Shown here one piece after another: positions 35,668 through 43,397 of a stretch of 64,000 bases of DNA. The notes under the pieces are model-generated. The model did not search any database. It saw only the letters and a list, made by a program, of their open reading frames with translations, and was not told the origin of the DNA. Source of the stretch: Rufibacter tibetensis (GTDB taxonomy: Bacteria > Bacteroidota > Bacteroidia > Cytophagales > Hymenobacteraceae); contig NZ_CP012643.1 in NCBI RefSeq assembly GCF_001310085.1, positions 4,346,001-4,410,000 of the forward strand. The letters are read 5' to 3'. The position numbers were made by a program, and so were the translations under genes. The first letter of the stretch is position 1, and every line of letters starts with the position of its first letter.

Positions 35668-35703
35668 CGGCATATATAGATTTTAGAATGGTATAACAGA
35701 ATC

Positions 35704-35737
35704 CGCTGGCGCGAGCTTCCAGCTCGTGTCCGCACGC
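35704..35737 (+). repeat. REP-like unit, copy 1
   Basis: A 34-bp GC-rich unit starting CGCTGGCGCGAG and ending CTCGTGTCCGCACGC, with an internal GAGC/GCTC palindrome. The second copy lies inverted 113 bp away and matches at 30 of 34 positions. GC-rich palindromic units in inverted pairs between genes are typical of REP/BIME elements. Confidence 0.65.
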
Positions 35738-35849
35738 ATATCTGAGTTAAAATTGGTTGAAGCATTTCATTTAAAGATTTTAGGTTAAAACCTTTACTCA
35801 CTCCAGTTTTGCAGAAGGCTCTGTATTCCAGCAACAGAAGATCAGCAAT

Positions 35850-35883
35850 GCGTCCGGACACGAGCCGGAGACTCGCGCCAGCG
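35850..35883 (-). repeat. REP-like unit, copy 2 (inverted)
   Basis: The reverse complement of this stretch aligns with copy 1 with four differences over 34 bp. Differences fall in the loop of the internal palindrome and at the distal end, so the foldable core is kept. Confidence 0.65.
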
Positions 35884-36170
35884 ATAAAAAAGATGTTGTG
35901 GTAATCCCATGTAGTTGCCTTTACAGTTAAGTTAGAAGCCCATCAACCATCACAATCTTAATTGGGTAAACATCCATCAAACCCACTTCTCAAGGGTAAA
36001 TCTTCTTCCAAAAGAAAGGAATAAACAAAGCCAGAAATTTATATAACATTTTCTAGGCTATTTTCCGTAAAACCGGCCAAAACCGACGTACACACAAGAA
36101 TCTAAAAATAGGAGGCAGCGGGAATCATTTCTGGAGTCTTTCCCCATCTTCATACCTACAAAATACAACT

Positions 36171-39100
36171 ATGCATAACCCTGTCGCGACGTATCGTTTG
36201 CAGTTTCACAAGGAGTTCACCTTTTCAGACTTCGAGCGCGTTATCACCTATCTACAGAAACTAGGGGTAAGCACCATCTACGCTTCGCCCATCTTTGAAG
36301 CCACACCGGGCAGTACCCACGGCTATGACGGGGTGAATCCGCACCGCGTGAACCCGGAGATAGGCACCGAGGAGCAGCTGAAAACCGTAAGCGGCAACCT
36401 GAAGGAGAACGGCATCAACTGGCTGCAGGACATTGTGCCCAATCACATGGCCTATCACCCCAACAACCCATGGCTCATGGATGTGCTGGAGAAAGGAAAA
36501 TTGAGCCAGTACCACAAGTTCTTTGACATTGGGTGGACCAGCACGCTCTACAACGGACGGGTGATGGTACCCTTTTTAGGGGCGAAATTGGAAGAAGTGG
36601 TGCAAAACGGCGAGTTGCAGATAGCCTTTGATGAGGAGCAGATGCGTCTGGTGCTGAAGTACTATAACAGTGCCTACCCGCTGAGTCCGCGCTCGTATGA
36701 GACGTTGCTACGGGAAGAAGGCGGCACCAACCAAGCGATTGAACAGCTGCTGGAGAAACTGGACGAAGTGCACAATGCCGAAGAGCCAATTTCCTACTCC
36801 CTCAAATGGGACGAGTTCCGGCAGCAGTTAACGGCTTTAATGAAGAATGACGTGGTAAAAGCTTCTGTAGAGAAGGATTTGCAGTCGTTCAACTCAGACA
36901 AAGACCGCTTGCTGCAGCTCGCACAGGAGCAGGTATATCAACTTTGCCACTGGCAGGAAACCGATTACCAGATCAACTTCCGGCGGTTCTTCACCGTGAA
37001 CGGACTGATCTGCCTCAAAATACAGGACCCTGAGGTGTTTGACACCTACCACCAATTCATTAAGCAACTGCAGGACGAGGGTGTGTTCCAGGGCCTCCGC
37101 ATTGACCACGTAGACGGCCTGTATGACCCTACCGGCTACCTGCAACAATTGCGCGAGTTGGCTGGGGAGGAGACCTACATTGTGGTTGAGAAAATTCTGG
37201 AGCCAGGTGAGGAACTGCCGCAGAACTGGCCTATTCAGGGTAGTAGCGGGTATGATTTCCTTTCTTTGGTGAACAACTTGTTTACTTATAAACCCGGCGA
37301 AGAAGGTTTTAACGCGCTGTACCATCAACTAGTAGGCGAAGGCGCCGAAGTACAGGAGCAGATCCACGAGAAGAAAGCCTACATCCTGAACGAGCACATG
37401 GGCGGCGAGCTGGAGAACCTGTACCAACTGTTCCTGCACCAGCGCCTGGTAGACGAGGAAGTGCTAAGCAGCGTGGAGCCGCAAACTTTGAAAGCTGCCA
37501 TTGGTGAGTTCCTGGTTCAGTGCCCGGTGTATCGCTACTACGGAAACCAGATGCCGCTGGACGGCGAAGAAGCCGAAGCGGTGCAGCTGATTTTCAACCG
37601 GATTCGGGAAAGTAAGCCCGAAATGGCCGGAGCCGTGGAGTTGCTGGAAAGAACCCTGTTAGGCGTTGCGCCGGAAGGAGAGGACGATACTTACCAGGAC
37701 CGCGCCCTTAAATTTTACCAACGCCTCATGCAGTTCAGTGGTCCGCTCATGGCCAAAGGGGTGGAAGACACCATCATGTACACCTATAACCGCTTCATCG
37801 GGCACAACGAGGTGGGCGATGCGCCGGAAGCCTTCGGGATGACCGCTGAGGAATTCCATAAGGCCATGCTGGAGCGTAAGGAGAAGTGGCCGCTGGCCAT
37901 CAACGGCACCTCCACGCATGACACTAAACGCGGTGAAGACGTGCGGGCGCGCCTGAATGTGCTCACCGAATTGCCGGAGGAATGGACCGCCGCCGTACAG
38001 GAGTGGCGCGAACTAAACAAAGACCTGAAGCAGAACGACGCCCCCAGCGTCAACGACGAATACCTCATCTATCAAACCTTGCTGGGTGCGTTCCCGATGC
38101 CGGGGCAAGACGAAGATGATTTTGAAAACCGCGTGCAGGAGTATTTGCAAAAAGCCTTACGCGAAGCCAAAGTAAACTCCAACTGGACCACGCCTAATGA
38201 AGCCTACGAATCTGCGACCAAAGCCTTTGCTTTGAAACTGCTGGACAAGAACCGTCCGTTTTGGGCCAGTTTTGAGAAATTCAGGGCCAAAACCACAGAC
38301 TTCGGAATTGTGAACTCCCTGAGCCAGGTGCTTTTGAAGTTTACCACGCCCGGCATTCCGGATGTGTACCAGGGCACCGAGCTGTGGGACTTCAGTTTGG
38401 TGGACCCAGACAACCGCCGTCCGGTAGACTACGAAAAGCGGCAAGCATGGCTGGAGGAACTCAACGATTATGACCTGAACAAGCAGGATGTCTTATGGGA
38501 GAACCTCTGGGAGAATCGCTACGACGCACGCATCAAATTGTGGCTCACCCGTACGCTCTTCACCGAACGCAAAAACAACGCGGACCTCTTCGCCAAAGGC
38601 GAGTACCTGCCGCTGACCGTAGAAGGCGAACACAAAGACCACGTGCTGGCTTTCGTACGGAAACACCTGCAAACCTGGTACGTAGTAGCCGTGCCGCTGC
38701 ACCTGGCCGCGCTGGCTAAAGCACAAGGTGTGGAAACGCTGCAGGACATCGACTGGAAAGACACCAAAGTTATTATTCCGGAAGAGGCGCCTAAAGACTG
38801 GCAGGACACGCTCATCCGGAGTACCGGCAACTATGCCCATGAACTCAGCGTAGCCGATCTGTTTGGGATTTTCCCGCTGGCTATGCTTAAGCTGCGAGCG
38901 CAGAACGAACGAGGAGCGGGTATTCTGTTGCATATTACGTCTTTGCCCTCGGCCTTTGGCATTGGCGACATGGGGCCAGAAGCCCGTAAATTCGCGGATT
39001 TCCTGCACGCCAGTAATCAAAAGTACTGGCAGTTGCTGCCGCTTAACCCTATTGAATCGGGGCAGGGCTACTCCCCGTACAGCTCCATCTCCAGCCGAGC

Positions 39101-40403
39101 CGGGAACCCGTTGCTCATCAGTCCGGTAGTGTTGGCCCGCGAAGGGTTGCTGGAAGAAGACGAACTGCAGCAGTACCATTTGCCGCAGACCGGGAACGTA
39201 GATTATGTGGAAGCCCAGCGTGTGAAAGACGAATTGCTGGAGAAGGCCTGGCAGACGTTTAAAACCGGCGATTTTCCTACGCTGCAGCAGCAGTTTATTG
39301 ATTACGTGGGCTCAGAGGCAAGTTGGCTCAATGACTTCGCGGTGTTTGTGCTGCTCAAAGAAAAGCACGAGGGCAGCGCCTGGTTCCAGTGGCCTGAGGA
39401 GTTCAAGCACCGCCACGCTGAGGGCATGGAACGACTGATAAGTCAAAACGCCGAGGCGCTGGAGAAAATTAAATGGGTGCAGTTCATCTTCAACAAACAG
39501 TGGAAGCGCCTGCGCACGTATTGCAACAACCGCGGCATCCAGATGTTCGGGGACATGCCGTTCTACATCAGCTATGACAGCGTAGATGTGTGGGCCAACC
39601 GCGACATCTTTGCCGTGGACTCTGAAGGCACCATGACCGGTGTGGCCGGCGTACCACCCGATGATTTCTCTGAAGACGGGCAGCTCTGGGGCATGCCGGT
39701 GTTCAAGTGGGACGTGCTCAAAGAACAGGATTACGCCTGGTGGATTGGCCGTCTGCGCAAGAACATGGAGCTGTATGACCTGGTGCGGCTGGACCACTTT
39801 AGGGCCTTTGCCGATTACTGGGAAGTACCCGCAGGGGAAACCACTGCCAAAAAGGGCGAATGGAAACTGGGGCCAGGCGCCGATTTCTTCACCTTCGTGG
39901 AGAAGGAAATGGGCAGCCTGCCGTTCATCGCCGAGGACCTGGGCGAGATCAACGACCTGGTGCTGAAACTGCGCGATGATTACAACCTGCCGGGCATGAA
40001 GATCCTGCAGTTTGCCTGGGGTGACGAGATGCCGCAGAATGCGTACATGCCGCACAACTACGCCCGAAACTTCATTGCCTACACCGGTACCCATGACAAC
40101 AATACCACCTTGGGTTGGTACCGCAATGAAGGCAAGGAGTTCCACCAGCAGATTGAGCATTACGTGGGCCGCTCCCTGGGAGAAGATGATATTTGGTGGG
40201 TTTTCGCCCGACTAGCTTATGCCTCGGTGGCGAAAACAGCCATCCTGCCGTTGCAAGACGTGCTGGGCATTGACGAACTCGGCCGCATGAACACCCCTGG
40301 TAAAGGCGAAGGCAACTGGGGCTGGCGCCTTATGCCCGGCCAGATCAACAAGGATACTGAGAACATATTGAGGGAATGGACTAAGTTATATAATAGAGAC
40401 TAA
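36171..40403 (+). CDS. Fusion of maltooligosyltrehalose synthase (TreY) and 4-alpha-glucanotransferase (MalQ)
   Basis: A 1410-residue two-enzyme protein. Residues 1 to about 905 are TreY, which isomerises the reducing-end linkage of maltodextrin to trehalose: ATYRLQFHKEFTF, GSTHGYDGVNPHRVNPEIG, Asp312 (LRIDHVDGL), Glu340 (IVVEKIL) and Asp584 (STHDTKRGED). Residues about 914-1410 are a full-length MalQ: GILLHITSLPSAFGIGDMGP, Asp1208 (VRLDHFRAF), Glu1255 (FIAEDLGEI) and Asp1309 (TGTHDNNTTLGW). The frame is open throughout, with no stop or frameshift at the junction. Both active sites look intact, so MalQ probably rebuilds chains too short for TreY. Confidence 0.95.
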   Translation: MHNPVATYRLQFHKEFTFSDFERVITYLQKLGVSTIYASPIFEATPGSTHGYDGVNPHRVNPEIGTEEQLKTVSGNLKENGINWLQDIVPNHMAYHPNNPWLMDVLEKGKLSQYHKFFDIGWTSTLYNGRVMVPFLGAKLEEVVQNGELQIAFDEEQMRLVLKYYNSAYPLSPRSYETLLREEGGTNQAIEQLLEKLDEVHNAEEPISYSLKWDEFRQQLTALMKNDVVKASVEKDLQSFNSDKDRLLQLAQEQVYQLCHWQETDYQINFRRFFTVNGLICLKIQDPEVFDTYHQFIKQLQDEGVFQGLRIDHVDGLYDPTGYLQQLRELAGEETYIVVEKILEPGEELPQNWPIQGSSGYDFLSLVNNLFTYKPGEEGFNALYHQLVGEGAEVQEQIHEKKAYILNEHMGGELENLYQLFLHQRLVDEEVLSSVEPQTLKAAIGEFLVQCPVYRYYGNQMPLDGEEAEAVQLIFNRIRESKPEMAGAVELLERTLLGVAPEGEDDTYQDRALKFYQRLMQFSGPLMAKGVEDTIMYTYNRFIGHNEVGDAPEAFGMTAEEFHKAMLERKEKWPLAINGTSTHDTKRGEDVRARLNVLTELPEEWTAAVQEWRELNKDLKQNDAPSVNDEYLIYQTLLGAFPMPGQDEDDFENRVQEYLQKALREAKVNSNWTTPNEAYESATKAFALKLLDKNRPFWASFEKFRAKTTDFGIVNSLSQVLLKFTTPGIPDVYQGTELWDFSLVDPDNRRPVDYEKRQAWLEELNDYDLNKQDVLWENLWENRYDARIKLWLTRTLFTERKNNADLFAKGEYLPLTVEGEHKDHVLAFVRKHLQTWYVVAVPLHLAALAKAQGVETLQDIDWKDTKVIIPEEAPKDWQDTLIRSTGNYAHELSVADLFGIFPLAMLKLRAQNERGAGILLHITSLPSAFGIGDMGPEARKFADFLHASNQKYWQLLPLNPIESGQGYSPYSSISSRAGNPLLISPVVLAREGLLEEDELQQYHLPQTGNVDYVEAQRVKDELLEKAWQTFKTGDFPTLQQQFIDYVGSEASWLNDFAVFVLLKEKHEGSAWFQWPEEFKHRHAEGMERLISQNAEALEKIKWVQFIFNKQWKRLRTYCNNRGIQMFGDMPFYISYDSVDVWANRDIFAVDSEGTMTGVAGVPPDDFSEDGQLWGMPVFKWDVLKEQDYAWWIGRLRKNMELYDLVRLDHFRAFADYWEVPAGETTAKKGEWKLGPGADFFTFVEKEMGSLPFIAEDLGEINDLVLKLRDDYNLPGMKILQFAWGDEMPQNAYMPHNYARNFIAYTGTHDNNTTLGWYRNEGKEFHQQIEHYVGRSLGEDDIWWVFARLAYASVAKTAILPLQDVLGIDELGRMNTPGKGEGNWGWRLMPGQINKDTENILREWTKLYNRD

Positions 40404-40424
40404 GCACTAGTCCTACTTAATAGG

Positions 40425-40467
40425 AAAGAGAAAGCCATGGGAGGTAAACTTATTTGGCTTTCTCTTT
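40425..40467 (+). terminator. Intrinsic terminator of the treY-malQ fusion
   Basis: AAAGAGAAAGCCA pairs with TGGCTTTCTCTTT, with a loop of 17 bases, shortly after the stop codon. Confidence 0.75.
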
Positions 40468-40552
40468 ATGGTGCAGATTGCAATAATCTTTAAACATTTC
40501 GTTTAGAAGTAAAAACCTGTAATTTTAGAGGTGTAACTAACAAAATTCAACT

Positions 40553-41089
40553 ATGAATTCTCAAAAGAAAAACTTCTTAGTACTAACAGTTCTTTTCCTG
40601 TTAGCCATGACATCTTCGGTGTTTGCCCAGGATGCTCCTAAACCGAAAGCGAGTCCGGCGCAAACGGCTACTGGGAAAGTGGGTGCCGCCAACATTTCTA
40701 TTGCTTACAGCAGCCCGTCGGTGAAAGGACGGAAGGTGTGGGGAGAGCTGGTGCCGTATGGCAAAGCCTGGAGAGCGGGTGCGAACGAAGCCACAACCTT
40801 CACCACAGACAAAGACATCATGGTACAAGGCAAAGCCCTGAAGGCGGGCAAGTACAGCTTGTTTATGGTACCAGGTGAGAAAGAATGGCAGATCATCTTC
40901 AACTCGCAAACGGGCCAATGGGGAACCAACCGCCAGGGAGCCAACTTTGATCCAGCCAACAACGTGTTAACGGTAAATGTGACGCCTAAGAAAGCAGCCA
41001 AAATGAATGAGGCTTTGGCTTACAACATAACCCCTAAAGGTTTCTCCTTACTATGGGAGAACCTGGAAGTTCCGGTTGCTATCAAATAG
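40553..41089 (+). CDS. DUF2911 domain-containing exported protein
   Basis: A 178-residue periplasmic protein. The signal peptide (MNSQKKNFLVLTVLFLLAMTSSVFAQ) is followed by a DUF2911 domain: KVGAANISIAYSSPSVKGRK, then VWGELVPYGKAWRAGANEAT, KALKAGKYSLFMVPG, and a C-terminal LLWENLEVPVAI. The family is abundant in Bacteroidota and has no known function. The gene stands alone between the trehalose cluster and a strong terminator. Confidence 0.93.
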   Translation: MNSQKKNFLVLTVLFLLAMTSSVFAQDAPKPKASPAQTATGKVGAANISIAYSSPSVKGRKVWGELVPYGKAWRAGANEATTFTTDKDIMVQGKALKAGKYSLFMVPGEKEWQIIFNSQTGQWGTNRQGANFDPANNVLTVNVTPKKAAKMNEALAYNITPKGFSLLWENLEVPVAIK

Positions 41090-41120
41090 TTAAAGATAGG
41101 AACCAGAACTGTTCCTGAAA

Positions 41121-41183
41121 AGAGAGAAGCTGTTTCAAGCTTGTTTTACAGAAAGCAAGCTTGAAACAGCCTCTCTTTTTTAT
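41121..41183 (+). terminator. Intrinsic terminator after the DUF2911 gene
   Basis: GAGAG plus AGCTGTTTCAAGCTTG pairs with CAAGCTTGAAACAGC plus CTCTC (one bulged A), followed by a T-run. Confidence 0.85.
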
Positions 41184-41272
41184 ATGTAATTACAGCAAGT
41201 CAGTTGTAAAGAATGTTTCGTAGCCATGCTCCTTTAGTAATCAACTACTGAAATGTGTCTAGTAACTTGCGC

Positions 41273-41314
41273 TAAAAGCAAAAGCCATAGAGTCATCTAT
41301 GGCTTTTGCTTTTA
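41273..41314. terminator. Intrinsic terminator downstream of the small acidic protein gene
   Basis: A 19-bp perfect stem (TAAAAGCAAAAGCCATAGA with its complement) over a 4-base loop lies just after the minus-strand gene that ends at 41336. Confidence 0.85.
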
Positions 41315-41335
41315 CTATCCTGTGCAGCCGGATGC

Positions 41336-41563
41336 CTACCTGTTCTCAGGCTCGTCTGTTCTGCTTTTCAAATCATCCTCATCCTTGCGGGAGAGGAACC
41401 CTTCATGGCCGGTATTCCCTGAAGAACCAGCATCATAAGTAGAAGAAGAAACGCTGTTTCTCAGTTCTTCGGAGTCTGGGTTGTAGGTGGCGTGCGGATC
41501 TGCTTCGCTTTTCTTACCCTGGGTTGGATTTGGGTCTTGCTCTTTTTTATTATTCTCTTCCAT
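41336..41563 (-). CDS. Small hydrophilic protein of low complexity
   Basis: A 75-residue protein, very polar and probably disordered (MEENNKKEQDPNPTQGKKSE at the start; DEDDLKSRTDEPENR at the end). No domain is recognisable. Short disordered proteins like this are common in Bacteroidota and are often stress-related, but nothing here shows that. The ATG start, the downstream terminator and the lack of a better frame support it as a gene. Confidence 0.6.
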   Translation of the reverse strand: MEENNKKEQDPNPTQGKKSEADPHATYNPDSEELRNSVSSSTYDAGSSGNTGHEGFLSRKDEDDLKSRTDEPENR

Positions 41564-41907
41564 GGTCTACGTCTGTTTAGTGGGTGTTCCCCTAAAAGGG
41601 TTCTCTTTTTACGTGGAGGCAAGACAGTAGTTGAGCAACTCATGGAATAACCATAGAAGCCGGAAAATAAAAGAGGTTAATAGAAGCCACCTTTTCTTAG
41701 TAGCTCTAACAACCTTTTTCTTGAATAATTGGAGTGGTATTTCTACATCACTCTACAAAGCAATTGTCTCTCCATCTAGAGGAATGATCAGTTTTGGGGA
41801 CTGATTTTCAACTCCTCCGTTTTCTGCCGAAGAGAGGTTCTAGTGTTGTGGTGTGGTAATAGGCCAAGGCATTCATATCGATGTAGACGGTGCTTTTTGA
41901 TGTATCC
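41564..41907. other. Intergenic region, nothing recognised
   Basis: This 344-bp AT-rich stretch lies between two minus-strand genes. It should contain the promoter of the small hydrophilic protein gene. I see no ORF, repeat or RNA signature. Confidence 0.4.
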
Positions 41908-42864
41908 TTATTCTTGGTTGATTAGGAGGATGAGATACGCTATGTACATTGAAAAGAGGATTGTGCCTTCCCAACGCACTAATTGACGGCCCCGTCCGGT
42001 GAAGATGAAAAGGAACAGCAGCATGCCAGCTCCAAGATTCACCGCGATGTCTAAAAACGTACCGGTTCTCACGGGCAGTGGGTTCGCCAGGGTAGATAAA
42101 CCCAATATGAAGAAGATGTTGAAGATATTGGAACCTACAATGTTCCCTATGGCAAGGTCTACGTTTCTTTTCCTGACGGCTACCAAAGAAGTAGCCAGTT
42201 CAGGCAGCGAAGTTCCCACCGATACCACGGTAAGGCCAATGATGCGTTCTGATAACCCGAAGAGCTGCGCAATATTAACTGCACTGGTTACAATCAGTCG
42301 GCCCCCAATAATAAGACCTGCCAAACCCAGCAACATAAACAAAGTGGCTTTCAGATATGTGTAGTTGTAGGTTTGAACATGTTCTTCCGGGGAGCTTTTC
42401 CTGGCAAGCTTTAGGTTGTACACCAAAAATATCGCGAAGAAGAGCAGCAGCATCAGCCCTTCAGACCGTGAAATGGAATTATAGGGAGCCCTGTCAAGCC
42501 AAACATCATTGGCCATAATGAGCATGGCCAGAGCCGCCAGCAAACTCAGGGGTATTTCAAGCCAGGTAGTGTTGGTTTTTACTTCTAACGGGTAGATGAT
42601 GGAACAAAGCCCCAACGTTGCCAGCACATTGAAGATGTTGCTTCCTAACACGTTTCCCAGCACCATCTCAGTGTTGTTATTGTAAGCGGCAAACAGGTTG
42701 ACCACTAATTCCGGTGCCGAAGACCCGAACGCCACAATGGTTAACCCGATCACGATGTTGGGAATACCCAGTTTACAAGCCAGCGCCGAGGCACCATCCA
42801 CCAGTTTGTCAGCGCCAATAATGAGCGTCACAAATCCCGCCAAAAGGATTAACATGTTGACCAT
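41908..42864 (-). CDS. Calcium/sodium antiporter of the CaCA family (YrbG-like)
   Basis: A 318-residue inner-membrane cation exchanger with about ten helices. The two inverted alpha-repeats are present: GLTIVAFGSSAPELVVNLFA with GNVLGSNIFNVLATLG, and GLTVVSVGTSLPELATSLVA with GNIVGSNIFNIFFILG. The acidic and Asn residues in these motifs bind Ca2+ and Na+ (or H+). The length and the motifs fit the prokaryotic K+-independent type. It seems to be a single gene. Confidence 0.95.
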   Translation of the reverse strand: MVNMLILLAGFVTLIIGADKLVDGASALACKLGIPNIVIGLTIVAFGSSAPELVVNLFAAYNNNTEMVLGNVLGSNIFNVLATLGLCSIIYPLEVKTNTTWLEIPLSLLAALAMLIMANDVWLDRAPYNSISRSEGLMLLLFFAIFLVYNLKLARKSSPEEHVQTYNYTYLKATLFMLLGLAGLIIGGRLIVTSAVNIAQLFGLSERIIGLTVVSVGTSLPELATSLVAVRKRNVDLAIGNIVGSNIFNIFFILGLSTLANPLPVRTGTFLDIAVNLGAGMLLFLFIFTGRGRQLVRWEGTILFSMYIAYLILLINQE

Positions 42865-43397
42865 CCTCAGCTGTTTTAATTCAACCTGCTACTGGATAAG
42901 AAGCTTACTGCTTGCTAGATGCATAAGGTACGTAGAAGTTCTGGTACATCCTTCTGATTACTAATTTATTGTACTCGCATGATAATGTGTTTTGCTCAAT
43001 ATTCAAGAAAGGTCTTTGTTCAACAGCTTATGAAAAGGCTTTATAAGGAGTTGAAGAAGGTGCCATGGAATTCAGGGGAGAGGATTACTTAATTTAAGAG
43101 AAAGCATTATCTCTGCCGTTCACAGTTTTAACGTGAGAAAGGTTTACCGCCTGTTTTTCAAAAAACACCTAAGATTCAGGTTGCCTTATAAGCCATCTCA
43201 AGCAGCAGTTTAAGACTGGTGGGGTAAATTTCTATTTGGGGCGTTGATGTAGATAACTTTAATGCGAGGGTATAAAAAAGAATCAGCCCTACACCAGAAG
43301 TATAAGGCTGATTAACAGGAAGTAGTTATGATTTCTTAATTCTGAAAATCCTTCACCTGTTTAAACAAGAGAAAGCTTGTACCAGGCAGCTATAGAA
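42865..43397. other. Intergenic region upstream of the CaCA gene
   Basis: These 533 bp contain the CaCA promoter region and, at 43271-43313, the terminator of the TonB receptor. I find no convincing ORF in the AT-rich remainder. Confidence 0.45.
43271..43313 (-). terminator. Intrinsic terminator of the DUF4331-TPR-TonB receptor set
   Basis: AATCAGCC pairs with GGCTGATT over a loop of about 17 bases; on the minus strand the hairpin is followed by CTTTTTTATA. Confidence 0.7.

Larger units (their letters stand above)
35488..36170. other. Repeat-bearing intergenic region between treZ and treY-malQ
   Basis: After the treZ terminator this region holds a nested inverted repeat (35530-35667) and a pair of inverted REP-like units (35704-35737 and 35850-35883), listed separately. 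From about 35890 to the treY start the sequence is plain and AT-rich and should include the promoter of the fusion gene. I see no supported ORF. Confidence 0.6.

Noticed and set aside
39312-40160. A 282-codon frame antisense to the MalQ part of the fusion gene.
   Set aside because: The sense frame carries all MalQ catalytic motifs; the antisense frame results from codon bias.
40513-40530. A possible promoter (TAATTTTA) ahead of the DUF2911 gene.
   Set aside because: It lacks the final G of TAnnTTTG and a clear -33 element.
41253-41438. A 61-codon plus-strand frame across a terminator hairpin.
   Set aside because: It is made mostly of the palindromic terminator and the antisense of a better minus-strand gene.
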